From: Lachnospiraceae bacterium
GTDB taxonomy: Bacteria > Bacteroidota > Bacteroidia > Bacteroidales > Muribaculaceae
Assembly (NCBI GenBank): GCA_023663655.1
Contig: JAMPGZ010000015.1
Span: 1-61,338, forward strand
Reading direction: 5' to 3'
DNA length: 61,338 nucleotides
Within the stretch, counting starts at the first letter, position 1, and every line of letters begins with the position of its first letter. This document shows positions 16,817-25,405 of this stretch, one piece after another. A program made the position numbers and the translations under genes. A model generated the notes under the pieces. The model saw only the letters and a program-made list of their open reading frames with translations, did no database searches and was not told the DNA's origin.

Positions 16817-18196
16817 TCAGAATGCGTTTTCTTCGCCACGGATGGCGTTTATGACTGTAAGAACGATGATTTTCAGGTCGAGGAAAAAATTCCAGTGTTC
16901 GATGTACCACACATCGCATTCGACACGCTTTTCCATCTGCCATAGTTCATCGGTCTGTCCGCGATATCCTGTGATTTGAGCCCATCCGGTGATGCCGGGT
17001 TTAATCAAGTGGCGCACCATATACTTGTCGATCAATTTTGTGTAATCGGTCGTCTGTTTGATCATGTGAGGTCGTGGACCCACTACCGACATATCGCCGA
17101 GCCACACATTGATGAATTGGGGCAATTCGTCCATGCTTGTGTGACGCAGGAATTTCCCGACTTTTGTTATGCGGGAGTCGTTGCGTGTGGCTTGCTTGCT
17201 GTCGCTTGAATCATTGACCTTCATGGTGCGGAACTTGTAGCAGTAGAATTCGCGTCCAAGGTAGCCGGTGCGTTTCTGCTTGAAAAATATAGGTCCCGGC
17301 GAGGAGATTTTCACCGCAATTATGATGGGGATGAAAATGAGTGGCGACACAATCAAGAATGCGGTTGAAAACAATAGATCGAATCCGCGCTTCAATACAC
17401 GGTTTATCGGGTTTTTGAGCGGATTTTTCCGTATTGACAGTATCGGCACACGCCCTATGTTGGATAATTCACCAACTCTTGTCACGTAGGGGCTTACCTG
17501 AGGCACGTAGTAAAATTGCACGACAGAATCGTCGGCTATTTTCACGACTTTGCGGAAAGTGTCGGCATCCTCTCCTGAGATGGCATAGTAGATCTCATCG
17601 ACATTATTGTCGATTACAAATTTTTCGAGAGTGTCCAGTGTGCCCATGTAGTTGCTGTCAGGAATTATGCCTTGCGACGGCGCGAATGTGCCAAGCACTC
17701 TGTAGCCGTATCCCGGGTCGGATAGCATCTCTTCCTGAAGACGTATGGCTGTTTCGCCATTGCCTATTATTATCGCCCTGGTGTAATTGATTCCTTTCTT
17801 CCGCAGGTGCTTGGTGCATAGTCTTGTTGAGATCCAGCCAATAGGCAATAATGCGAACAGCAGCGCATAGAACCATAGGTAGAATGACATATTATGTACC
17901 CATGAGTCAAGGAACGCCAGTATTGAAAAAAAGAACAGGGCATGAATGAATGCGGCTTCAAACGCGTGCTTCACGATTATGTCGAGATGTGTGGCACGGG
18001 TTTGGTTGAGATTGGAACGTATATAGGCTACAGGCAAAAAAGAGATGTTGACAATGAGCCATGTCACTTTCCACCTGAATCCTACCACGAATTCGTCAGA
18101 TAAGCTTGCGATGAGGAATGCCAGGTTGACCATGAAAAACCCGACAAGCGTTTCTGCCGCGTGAAGATATTTCCCGTATCTGCCTTTACCTTGCAA
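16817..18196 (-). CDS. undecaprenyl-phosphate sugar phosphotransferase
   Basis: 459-residue polyprenyl glycosylphosphotransferase of the WcaJ/WbaP type, which loads the first sugar-1-phosphate onto undecaprenyl phosphate at the inner membrane. N-terminal transmembrane segments (about 10-130) are followed by a Rossmann-like middle domain (AIIIGNGETAIRLQEE) and a catalytic C-terminal domain with KRGFDLLFS, GPIFFKQKRTGYLGREFYCYK, DELPQFINVWLGDMSVVGPRPH and the final GITGWAQ block. Complete. It is the only initiating transferase in the window and may serve the capsule operon 30 kb away. Confidence 0.93.
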   Translation of the reverse strand: MQGKGRYGKYLHAAETLVGFFMVNLAFLIASLSDEFVVGFRWKVTWLIVNISFLPVAYIRSNLNQTRATHLDIIVKHAFEAAFIHALFFFSILAFLDSWVHNMSFYLWFYALLFALLPIGWISTRLCTKHLRKKGINYTRAIIIGNGETAIRLQEEMLSDPGYGYRVLGTFAPSQGIIPDSNYMGTLDTLEKFVIDNNVDEIYYAISGEDADTFRKVVKIADDSVVQFYYVPQVSPYVTRVGELSNIGRVPILSIRKNPLKNPINRVLKRGFDLLFSTAFLIVSPLIFIPIIIAVKISSPGPIFFKQKRTGYLGREFYCYKFRTMKVNDSSDSKQATRNDSRITKVGKFLRHTSMDELPQFINVWLGDMSVVGPRPHMIKQTTDYTKLIDKYMVRHLIKPGITGWAQITGYRGQTDELWQMEKRVECDVWYIEHWNFFLDLKIIVLTVINAIRGEENAF

Positions 18197-18249
18197 TGTA
18201 TGGTTAATTTATAAAATGGATGGTTATTGAACTGCCTCTAAATATTTCG

Positions 18250-18290
18250 CTTGCCCTCGGGAGTGTGAGTGTGTGTCTCCCGGGAGCAAG
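18250..18290 (-). terminator. possible terminator after DUF349 gene
   Basis: CTTGCCCTCGGGAG (18250-18263) and CTCCCGGGAGCAAG (18277-18290) form an imperfect 14-base stem with two mismatches. There is no good T tract on either strand, so its role is uncertain. Confidence 0.35.
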
Positions 18291-18380
18291 TGAAAGTTAT
18301 AAGGCTTAATCAGTGATACTGCGAAAGCGCGGTATCTTGAAGTTTTTTTGTTTTAGTGTATGGTTGCCGGTTTATCCGGA

Positions 18381-20231
18381 TTATAGCTTGCTGTCGATAA
18401 GCTTTATTTTGTTTTCCAAAGCTGCGATGTCTTCTTTGATGCGCTGCATACGACGTTCAGTGTCTTTGAGCAGTGAGTTTCCGCCCTTGGACGTGATGTT
18501 GAAGAATCCGAGATTGTTTTCGTAGGTCTTCAATTCGCTTCGTTTCTGTTCACAAGCGCGGGCAAGACGTTCGCGTTCACGATAAAGTTTATTCTCATCG
18601 TTGGCTATGGCGTTAATGTCGTTGGCGAAATTAGCCATATTGGCACGGGTCTCTTTGACATCGAAATGGTCATAGAGCTTGTCGACGATTTCGCGATATG
18701 CATTGTAGACTTTGTCCTTGTCCTTGAACGGAACGTGTCCTATCTGCTGCCATTTAGCCATTGCGTCTTTGATGAGCTTTACAGCCTCTTCGCGTGGAGT
18801 GTCGAGCGGAATGTTTTTAAGTCCTTCGATCACGCTGTTTTTCTCTTTGAGATTCTGCTGCTCGGCTTTGCGCGTGCTTGAAGTGGCTTTCTTTCGGCGG
18901 TCAAAGAAATAGTCGCAGGCTTGCTGGAAGCGTTCCCACACCGCGTCGCTGTGTTTCTTGTCGACAGAGCCTATTGTTTTCCATTCTTTCTGGAGTCCTA
19001 CAAGTTTGTCAGCCGTATTTTTCCAGTCGGTGCTCTCTTTGAGAGCTTCAGCCTTCTCACAAAGCGCTATTTTCTTATCGAGGTTGGCTGAGTGATTCTC
19101 TCTTATGTTTTTGAAAAATTCAGCTTTAGCCGCGAAGAATTTGTCGCAGGTCTCACGGAAACGTGCAAACAGGGTGTTGTTTACTTTTTTAGATGCGAAT
19201 CCGAGCTTTTTCCAATCTTGTTGCGCCTCCAGGATTGTCTTTGTCATTTCTTCCCAAGCGGCATAGTTTTTCAATGATGAAAAATCGAGAGCCTCAACAC
19301 GTTCGCATATTTCGGTTTTCTTTTCTTCATTCTCGCGTTCGCGTGCTTTGCGCTGTTCAAAGAAGTCCTGATAGCGTTTATTGATCAGCGCTGATGCGTC
19401 TTTGAACTTTTCCCAGATGCTTTCCCTTATTTCTTTTGCCACAGGGCCGGTTTCGCGCCACTTGTCATGGAGTTCCTGCAAGCGTCGGAACGCCAGGATC
19501 ACATCGTTTTCTCCGGCAAGTTTTTCAGCTTCATCAATGAGAAGCTGCTTTTGCTCAAGATTCTTCTTGAAATCATAGTCGCGGAGATCCTTGTTGATTT
19601 TCAAGCGGTCATAGAATCGTTCTACAGCTGCCGAATAGTTGCGGTAGATATCGGTAGTTTCGGTAGGCGGAACTTCGCCGGCATTTTTAAATTCTTGTGT
19701 GAGCTCTCGGAAACGCGGGAATGTGCGGTTTACGTTGTCAGTGTCTTCGGCAAGTTTTCCAAGTTCATCGATTATTTCGAGTTTCTTTGCCAGATTAGCT
19801 TGTTTTTGAGCTTCCACTTCAGCTATGTAAGCCGCTTTCTTCTCTTTCAGCTCTTTCATTATTGACTGGAATTGCTCCTCGGCTTCATCGGGCATTGGCG
19901 CAAATGCAGCCTCCTCGTTTCCTTTATCAAGAAACGCTTGTTTTTCTACCGCAAGTTCGTTTTTGCGGATAGAGAAAAACGCTTGTTTGAGATGAGCGAT
20001 TTCATCCCGAGATATTTCGCTGCCATCTTTTTGATTCAATTCTTTCAAGGTGGCAATAATTTCTTCTTTTGTCAAATGTTTTTTGTCATTTGGCTCATTG
20101 CTCTGTTTTTCATCGGCATCCATAGCTTCCACCGTTGCATTTTCTGCAATTTCTGTGGGAGATTCCTCTCCACCATTCAAGATATCCCTTTCGGTGTTTT
20201 CCTCCGGCAGGGAAAGGTCACGTAATTCCAT
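18381..20231 (-). CDS. DUF349 repeat protein
   Basis: 616-residue, highly charged, Lys/Glu-rich, predicted mostly helical protein. After an acidic N-terminal tail (about 1-60) it carries several DUF349 repeats of about 70 residues, each with an aromatic W-x2-(I/L/T)G-type core (DKWRETGPVAKEIRESIWEKF, QDWKKLGFASKKVNNTLFARF, KEWKTIGSVDKKHSDAVWERF, AKWQQIGHVPFKDKDKVYNAY). It ends in a coiled coil (about 550-616). No signal peptide or membrane segment. The family is widespread in Bacteroidota and its molecular function is not established. Confidence 0.88.
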   Translation of the reverse strand: MELRDLSLPEENTERDILNGGEESPTEIAENATVEAMDADEKQSNEPNDKKHLTKEEIIATLKELNQKDGSEISRDEIAHLKQAFFSIRKNELAVEKQAFLDKGNEEAAFAPMPDEAEEQFQSIMKELKEKKAAYIAEVEAQKQANLAKKLEIIDELGKLAEDTDNVNRTFPRFRELTQEFKNAGEVPPTETTDIYRNYSAAVERFYDRLKINKDLRDYDFKKNLEQKQLLIDEAEKLAGENDVILAFRRLQELHDKWRETGPVAKEIRESIWEKFKDASALINKRYQDFFEQRKARERENEEKKTEICERVEALDFSSLKNYAAWEEMTKTILEAQQDWKKLGFASKKVNNTLFARFRETCDKFFAAKAEFFKNIRENHSANLDKKIALCEKAEALKESTDWKNTADKLVGLQKEWKTIGSVDKKHSDAVWERFQQACDYFFDRRKKATSSTRKAEQQNLKEKNSVIEGLKNIPLDTPREEAVKLIKDAMAKWQQIGHVPFKDKDKVYNAYREIVDKLYDHFDVKETRANMANFANDINAIANDENKLYRERERLARACEQKRSELKTYENNLGFFNITSKGGNSLLKDTERRMQRIKEDIAALENKIKLIDSKL

Positions 20232-20294
20232 AAGGTTATTCTGTTAAGTGAGCTGCAAAACAATTCTTTTTGCAACATCTATATTTCAATTCTC

Positions 20295-20302
20295 CAAATA
20301 TA
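20295..20302 (-). promoter_or_regulatory. -7 promoter element of DUF349 gene
   Basis: Minus strand TATATTTG matches TAnnTTTG, 64 bases upstream of the start codon. No good -33 box at the expected distance. Confidence 0.4.
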
Positions 20303-20334
20303 GTCAAAATTTTGTAAATGTACGCTTATAGCGA

Positions 20335-20400
20335 TAAAAAAATCATCTCTGCCTATATATTAGTATGAAATTATTCATAAATTCCAGGCTGAGATGATTT
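20335..20400 (-). terminator. intrinsic terminator after greA-HIT operon
   Basis: AAATCATCTC (20340-20349) and GAGATGATTT (20391-20400) form a perfect 10-base stem. After a one-base mismatch four more pairs extend it inward. The minus strand continues into five T. It sits 22 bases past the HIT stop. Confidence 0.7.
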
Positions 20401-20422
20401 ATGTGATGAGGGGAAAATGGTG

Positions 20423-20818
20423 TTACTTGAAGTTGGCTGCGATTGAATCGGCAATATCCTTCATGTCCTTGCTGTCAAGAGAGAGCTTGTCTTTGAAAAA
20501 ATTCATGTCGCTCTCCTTGTTGATGGGCACAAGATGGATGTGGGCGTGAGGCACCTCAAGCCCTATCACTGCAACACCGATCCTTTCGCATGGCAATGAC
20601 AGTTTCATCGCTGCGGCAACGCGTTTGGCAAAAAGCTGTAGATCGCAATATTCCTCGTTGGAAAGGTCAAATATGTAATCCACTTCTTTTTTGGGAATGA
20701 CAAGAGTGTGTCCCGGAGCTACGGGGTTGATGTCAAGAAATGCGTAATGCTTGTCATCTTCCGCAACTTTATAGCTTGGAATCTCTCCTGCTGCGATTTT
20801 GCTGAATATTGTAGCCAT
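20423..20818 (-). CDS. HIT family nucleotide-binding protein
   Basis: 131-residue histidine-triad hydrolase. The signature is VPHAHIHLVP near residues 98-107; the N-terminal part has the usual FSKIAAGEIPSYKV and FLDINPVAPGHTLVIPKK blocks. Family members hydrolyse or transfer nucleoside monophosphates from phosphoramidate-type substrates. The gene starts 2 bases after the greA stop, so the two are almost certainly co-transcribed. Confidence 0.92.
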   Translation of the reverse strand: MATIFSKIAAGEIPSYKVAEDDKHYAFLDINPVAPGHTLVIPKKEVDYIFDLSNEEYCDLQLFAKRVAAAMKLSLPCERIGVAVIGLEVPHAHIHLVPINKESDMNFFKDKLSLDSKDMKDIADSIAANFK

Positions 20819-20820
20819 TG

Positions 20821-21291
20821 TCAGAATGATATTTCTACGATTTCAAATTTGGCAATTCCGGCAGGAATCTTGATTTCCACAACTTCACCGAGCTTGTGTC
20901 CGAGCAACCCCTGTGCTATAGGAGTGCTGGATGCGAGCTTTTTCTCTTTGAGGTTGGCTTCGCTGTCGGCAACGATGGTATATTCCATAGTCATGCCGTT
21001 GGCGATGTTCTTGATTTTAACTTTATTCAGAATCTGGACGATTTCGTTGTTGAGTTTGCTGTCGTCGATTATACGTGCATTTGCCACAAGATCCTTGAGC
21101 TGTGAAATTTTCATTTCCAGCATACCTTGAGCTTCTTTAGCTGCATCGTATTCCGCATTTTCCGACAAGTCGCCTTTGTCACGAGCTTCTCCAATGGCAC
21201 GTGATATCTCGGGACGCTTAACATTCTCAAGATAAGCGATTTCATCCATTTTCTTTTTGTACCCTTCACGAGTCATGTAAGTGATGGCCAT
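20821..21291 (-). CDS. greA: transcription elongation factor GreA
   Basis: 156 residues, the standard length. An N-terminal coiled coil (about 1-75; ARDKGDLSENAEYDAAKEAQ, with the acidic tip that reaches the polymerase active site) is followed by the C-terminal FKBP-like domain ending SSTPIAQGLLGHKLGEVVEI. GreA stimulates RNA cleavage in backtracked polymerase. First gene of a two-gene operon with the HIT protein; the leader is about 85 bases. Confidence 0.96.
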   Translation of the reverse strand: MAITYMTREGYKKKMDEIAYLENVKRPEISRAIGEARDKGDLSENAEYDAAKEAQGMLEMKISQLKDLVANARIIDDSKLNNEIVQILNKVKIKNIANGMTMEYTIVADSEANLKEKKLASSTPIAQGLLGHKLGEVVEIKIPAGIAKFEIVEISF

Positions 21292-21383
21292 GATTATATA
21301 GTATTTAAGTTAGACTAAAAAATTAAAGAATCTCGACCTGCTGGCGAGACCCTTATCTCTAAATTTCGTTGTTAATTACACTA

Positions 21384-21391
21384 CAAAGGTA
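21384..21391 (-). promoter_or_regulatory. -7 promoter element of greA
   Basis: Minus strand TACCTTTG matches TAnnTTTG. It predicts a leader of about 85 bases containing a small hairpin (21331-21349, TCTCG/CGAGA arms), which might instead be a weak terminator. Confidence 0.5.
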
Positions 21392-21440
21392 GTGAATTTT
21401 TGGCGATAAAAAGAATTTGGGAATCTGTTTTTAAACATTT

Positions 21441-22373
21441 TTATAAAAATCCCCTTACTAATAGGTGTATTCCTCGACCTCCAAGTTTTGTATAGGTATA
21501 TGCGAGCCGATATAATGCTCTTTTGAGTGGCAGTGGCTCGTGGGTCAATGTCTCTTTGAGCAGTCGTGATGATTCGGGGGAATGTTCGCGGGCATATAAT
21601 GCGGCAAGTATCACGCGTCGCAGATTGATCCAACTTATATTCCAATTATTCTTCCTGAAATGTTTTTCCGCGATATCAAGCGCGTATTCCCATTGTGTCG
21701 AGCGTGATGAATAATCGGTGCCTGTTATCGATTCTTTCGATTCCATGACATCGACCGTGATTTCATCGCCGAGACGCATGAGCTTGGGATTTTTCCCGAG
21801 AAGCCTCATTCCAAGCTCGTAGTCGTCCCAGCCGAGCACAGTTGGATTCCAGCCTCCGGCGGCTCTTATCAGAGAGGTGCTCGCGGCATAGCGTTGGGTG
21901 GCTAATGTGGCATTGAATGTGTGCCGGAAAACTATGTCTTTGTCGGCAAACGGTCTTATCGATGTGGATCCATCTAAGGTATGAAACATCACATCCCAGC
22001 CGGCTATGTCAAGTTCCGGATCGTCATTAAATGCCCGGGCGGCACGGCTTATGTGGTTTGGTCGCATTATGTCGTCGGAATCAAAGAACATCACGTAGGG
22101 AGTTTTCACAAGCGACAGTCCCTTATTGCGTGCCGCCGACGCGCTTTGTATTGTGTTTTCTGAAGTGATGGTTATGTCAAAATCTTTAGAATGATGCCGC
22201 TCTTTCCATCGGCTTATCACCTCGAGTGAATTGTCGGATGAATTATTGTCAACCAAAATCAAGTTTATGGGGCGTGTGTCCTGATTGTATATTGAATCAA
22301 GTGTACGCTCGATAATGTGTGCCCGGTTGTACACCGGAATCACAATGCTTATAAGTTGGGACGGTGTTGTCAT
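21441..22373 (-). CDS. family 2 glycosyltransferase
   Basis: 310-residue GT-A glycosyltransferase. It opens ISIVIPVYNRAHIIERTLDSI, has NLILVDNNSSDNS for nucleotide binding and the metal-binding FFDSDD near residue 118. A likely acceptor-side block follows (GWDDYELGMRLL). The C-terminus has no clear membrane segment, so it is likely peripheral. It follows another GT2 gene by 11 bases. Sugar and acceptor are unknown; surface glycan or LPS assembly is inferred from the family and from the nearby sugar transferase. Confidence 0.88.
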   Translation of the reverse strand: MTTPSQLISIVIPVYNRAHIIERTLDSIYNQDTRPINLILVDNNSSDNSLEVISRWKERHHSKDFDITITSENTIQSASAARNKGLSLVKTPYVMFFDSDDIMRPNHISRAARAFNDDPELDIAGWDVMFHTLDGSTSIRPFADKDIVFRHTFNATLATQRYAASTSLIRAAGGWNPTVLGWDDYELGMRLLGKNPKLMRLGDEITVDVMESKESITGTDYSSRSTQWEYALDIAEKHFRKNNWNISWINLRRVILAALYAREHSPESSRLLKETLTHEPLPLKRALYRLAYTYTKLGGRGIHLLVRGFL

Positions 22374-22384
22374 GCAGTGATAGG

Positions 22385-23377
22385 TTAGGATAGGGCACGT
22401 TTTAAATTAAGAGCTATATCCCGTATGATTGCTATTGAACTTATTGCTGTGAGAATGCGGCTTTTGGTTTTTAGCGTTATGCCATATTCTTTGGCGAGAT
22501 TTTTGCCGATGATGCAACGCTGCCAGTCGCCAGAGTTGAAGGCGCGGGTTATTATGTAATGTATGTCGGTTCGGTAATAGTTGTTCAACTCTTTGTCGGA
22601 AACATGGTATTTCTGTTGTATGTAACGTGTGAGCCTCAATGTGCCAAGATAATAATCAAATGTCTTTGCCGCATCTTTCGGAGAGGAGATTGAATGGTCG
22701 CTAATACTGTAGTTGAGTGTGATGTCGGGTATATATGCTATGCGTCCTTCTCGCGAAAGAGCGGTTATAACCTGAAGATCCTCGCAGGTGAACTCTTTCC
22801 CTCTGAACAGATGATGATCCTCTGCGTATATTTTCATGAATGATTCACGGCGATACATTGCCGTGCATAGATGGACTATCGGAGCGTCGTCACGGCGTAG
22901 CACTGGAAGAAACAACGTGCCTTTTTCCATGACCGGTTGGTGATATTTTGACTTGTTGAGCTGAAAGGGAGTTGTCGCTCCGGTCGATTCGTTGTAATAA
23001 TTCCACCCGGTATGTACCATCACGATGGAATTGTCGGAGTCAAGAATGCGGCACTGTTTGTCGAGCTTCCTGTTGTCAATCCAGCAGTCGTCGCCGGCGC
23101 AATCGGCTATATAGTCGCCGGTGGCTGCAAGTATGCAATCGAAATAATTATCGAGCAACCCTTTGTTTGGATTGTTCAGCAGGAGCTTGATTTTCTGCGG
23201 ATATTTTGTGGCGTACTCCTTGCATATTTCTGCGGTGCGGTCGGTCGAGCAGTCCTCTCCGATGATAATTTCATAGTCGAAATCTCCTTCCTGGGCCAGA
23301 ATGGAGTCAAGAGTGCGTGCTATGGTTCCCTCCTGATTATATGTCGCTACGATAATTGATACTTTCGGCGGTGTCAT
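22385..23377 (-). CDS. family 2 glycosyltransferase
   Basis: 330 residues from the preferred ATG at 23377 (MTPPKVSIIVATYNQEG); a longer frame back to 23437 would leave 13 bases to the divergent gene and adds nothing conserved. It has IIIGEDCSTDRT and the metal site DCAGDDCW near residue 98. The C-terminal third is helical and probably binds the acceptor. Co-directional with the next GT2 and divergent from a third GT2 at 23451, making a small glycosyltransferase island. Confidence 0.87.
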   Translation of the reverse strand: MTPPKVSIIVATYNQEGTIARTLDSILAQEGDFDYEIIIGEDCSTDRTAEICKEYATKYPQKIKLLLNNPNKGLLDNYFDCILAATGDYIADCAGDDCWIDNRKLDKQCRILDSDNSIVMVHTGWNYYNESTGATTPFQLNKSKYHQPVMEKGTLFLPVLRRDDAPIVHLCTAMYRRESFMKIYAEDHHLFRGKEFTCEDLQVITALSREGRIAYIPDITLNYSISDHSISSPKDAAKTFDYYLGTLRLTRYIQQKYHVSDKELNNYYRTDIHYIITRAFNSGDWQRCIIGKNLAKEYGITLKTKSRILTAISSIAIIRDIALNLKRALS

Positions 23378-23450
23378 CTCTATTTTAAGTTGATGTTCTG
23401 TAATAAAACGAACCTCCAAGCGTTTATATTGTACCATAATTTTTCATTTT

Positions 23451-24266
23451 ATGATACTTGATGTCTTGATTTCCACCATTTATGTGGATGGGATAGAACG
23501 TGTGGCACGGATGAATCTGCCGGAGATTGATGGCGTGAGATATATTGTGTCATGGCAGATGCCCGGCAAAGCCGAAATCCCGGCGTCGCTTAAACGTCAT
23601 GACATTTCAGTATTTCCCCATGAATCAAAGGGGCTTTCTGTGAATCGTAACTATGCCCTCTCTAAAGCTGAGGGTGATATATGCTTGGTGGCTGACGATG
23701 ATTTGATATACACTCCTCAGATGTTGCGTCGTGTAACAGCGGCTTTTGAACGGAATCCCGAGATTGACTTGGCTTTGTTCAAAATCGAATCCCCCGATGG
23801 TAAGCGTTACGCCGACCATGAATATGACCTTAGTCGGGCACCGAGGTATTTTTATGTGACAGAAGTCGAGATGGCTTTTCGCCGCGAATCGGTTAAGGGG
23901 AAGATATTCTTTAGTCCTAAGATCGGTCTCGGTTCAGACACGGGTGAAGTCTTGGCGGGAGAAGGGGAGATGTTCTATTTCACCGCGATGAAAAAGGGGC
24001 TGAAATGCCGTTTTTTCCCGGAAGTAATCGCTATTCATGAAGGGGTGACCACCGGTGCGTGTAAGAACCTGTCGGCCGGTGTTGAACGGTCAAAGGGGGT
24101 GTTTATTTACATGAAGCACCGTCATTCGTGGTTGCCGAGGATAATAGTCAACGCCTTGCGCGAGCACAAGCATGGGAGATGCCGTGTCGACAAGGCGTTG
24201 TTGTATTTGTGGCAGGGCGTTGAGTTTGCCCGGCGTAATTTTAATGCTGACGGTACCGACCGTTAG
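23451..24266 (+). CDS. family 2 glycosyltransferase, divergent
   Basis: 271-residue GT-A type protein with a less typical N-terminus (MILDVLISTIYVDGIERV). The conserved blocks are SKGLSVNRNYAL, for donor binding, and VADDDLIY near residue 80, the metal-binding site. A GEGEMFYF block could hold the catalytic acid. It is the only plus-strand gene in the GT2 island. Its stop codon overlaps that of the convergent lipoprotein gene (24263-24266). Confidence 0.82.
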   Translation: MILDVLISTIYVDGIERVARMNLPEIDGVRYIVSWQMPGKAEIPASLKRHDISVFPHESKGLSVNRNYALSKAEGDICLVADDDLIYTPQMLRRVTAAFERNPEIDLALFKIESPDGKRYADHEYDLSRAPRYFYVTEVEMAFRRESVKGKIFFSPKIGLGSDTGEVLAGEGEMFYFTAMKKGLKCRFFPEVIAIHEGVTTGACKNLSAGVERSKGVFIYMKHRHSWLPRIIVNALREHKHGRCRVDKALLYLWQGVEFARRNFNADGTDR

Positions 24267-25330
24267 AGGTAGCGTGCTACCTGACTGTCGAGCTTGGTGA
24301 GGTCTTCCACTCGCTCTACCAATTCACCGTTGGAGAACAGATAGGTTGTGGGGAGTCCCATAATATTGTATTTGTTGGCGAGAGTGAATCCCTGTGTCGG
24401 TGGATTGTAGACTGTCACCCAAGGAAGATTTTTAGCTGATTGTTTCCACTGGAACTCGTCATTGTCCATCGATACCTGATATATTTCAACTCCTTGGTTG
24501 TGATATTTCTTATATGTGTCGGCGAGCAGCACATTTAATGCCGTGGAACCGTCAGATTGATAGGATGTGAAATTTAGTATCACCACTTTGTTTCCGTTGA
24601 CTACATCCGAAAGTTTATGTTCCACTCCCTTGTTATCGCTCAGATCAAGATCGAAATATGACATTGTGGTTGCTACGATGGTATCAGTGGGCACACCTTT
24701 GCTCTTGTTTGAGAGATATATCCCTGTGAGATACCCTGTGCGGGGGTCGGACGGACGTTTTTCGCTGAAAGCGTTGGCTACGGCGCCAATTATGCGGTTG
24801 TCGCTTTTATTTGACGGGTCAAATAAGCGTTTGCCGTTCAACTGGCGGTTGATTATGTAGTAGGATACGATGCCTGAGGGATCGCCAATAATCATTCCTC
24901 CCAGTTCGCGTTTAAGCAGCGAGTCTGATTTTGTATTTCCCGATTTAGCTTTGCTCATTATCAGGCGGTCCACATTCATCAGCATTTCTGCTGCCGAAGA
25001 ACCTGAAAGTTTGTATTCGGAATCAAATGATTTGGCATCTGATTCAACAGTTACCGACTCGATGCTGTCGATCGGGAAATATATTGACTTCCCGTCGAAG
25101 GTAAGACGGTATATGTCAGGATAGCCCGACGGACTATGCTTATAGGCAAAAGTTCCGTCAGATTTTACTTCAACAGTGTCAAGAGTGTACCAACGTCCGT
25201 TTTCCGATGCTTGTACAAGCATTTTGGATTCGGCGGCGTTGTCTATTTTGCCTTTTATCTCCCATGATTTTTCGGAGTTACAGGCTGCTAATGTGCCTAA
25301 TATGGCGGCTGAAATTAGAATATGTCTCAT
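24263..25330 (-). CDS. DUF4369/thioredoxin-like lipoprotein without CxxC
   Basis: 355 residues. A lipoprotein signal (LISAAILGTLAAC, lipobox Cys near 17) is followed by a DUF4369 domain (WEIKGKIDNAAESKMLVQ ... DIYRLTFDGKSIYFPID, about 22-110), a helical linker, and a C-terminal thioredoxin-like domain (about 225-355). The fold is kept (VVILNFTSYQSDGS, then the cis-Pro loop GLPTTYLF), but the place of the CxxC active site reads YQSDGS, so it should not do thiol exchange. It probably faces the periplasm or the outer membrane. A binding role is possible; the substrate is unknown. Confidence 0.8.
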   Translation of the reverse strand: MRHILISAAILGTLAACNSEKSWEIKGKIDNAAESKMLVQASENGRWYTLDTVEVKSDGTFAYKHSPSGYPDIYRLTFDGKSIYFPIDSIESVTVESDAKSFDSEYKLSGSSAAEMLMNVDRLIMSKAKSGNTKSDSLLKRELGGMIIGDPSGIVSYYIINRQLNGKRLFDPSNKSDNRIIGAVANAFSEKRPSDPRTGYLTGIYLSNKSKGVPTDTIVATTMSYFDLDLSDNKGVEHKLSDVVNGNKVVILNFTSYQSDGSTALNVLLADTYKKYHNQGVEIYQVSMDNDEFQWKQSAKNLPWVTVYNPPTQGFTLANKYNIMGLPTTYLFSNGELVERVEDLTKLDSQVARYL

Positions 25331-25352
25331 ACTATATACATCTTAGATGTTG

Positions 25353-25360
25353 CAAAATTA
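25353..25360 (-). promoter_or_regulatory. -7 promoter element of thioredoxin-like lipoprotein
   Basis: Minus strand TAATTTTG followed by CAAC, matching the -7 consensus; 22 bases upstream of the ATG. Confidence 0.55.
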
Positions 25361-25405
25361 CGATAAAAACAGATATTATGGCAATATGCAATTAATAAAA
25401 AATCA

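Noticed and set aside
21331-21349. Riboswitch in the greA leader
   Set aside because: Only one weak five-base stem; no conserved aptamer motif recognised.
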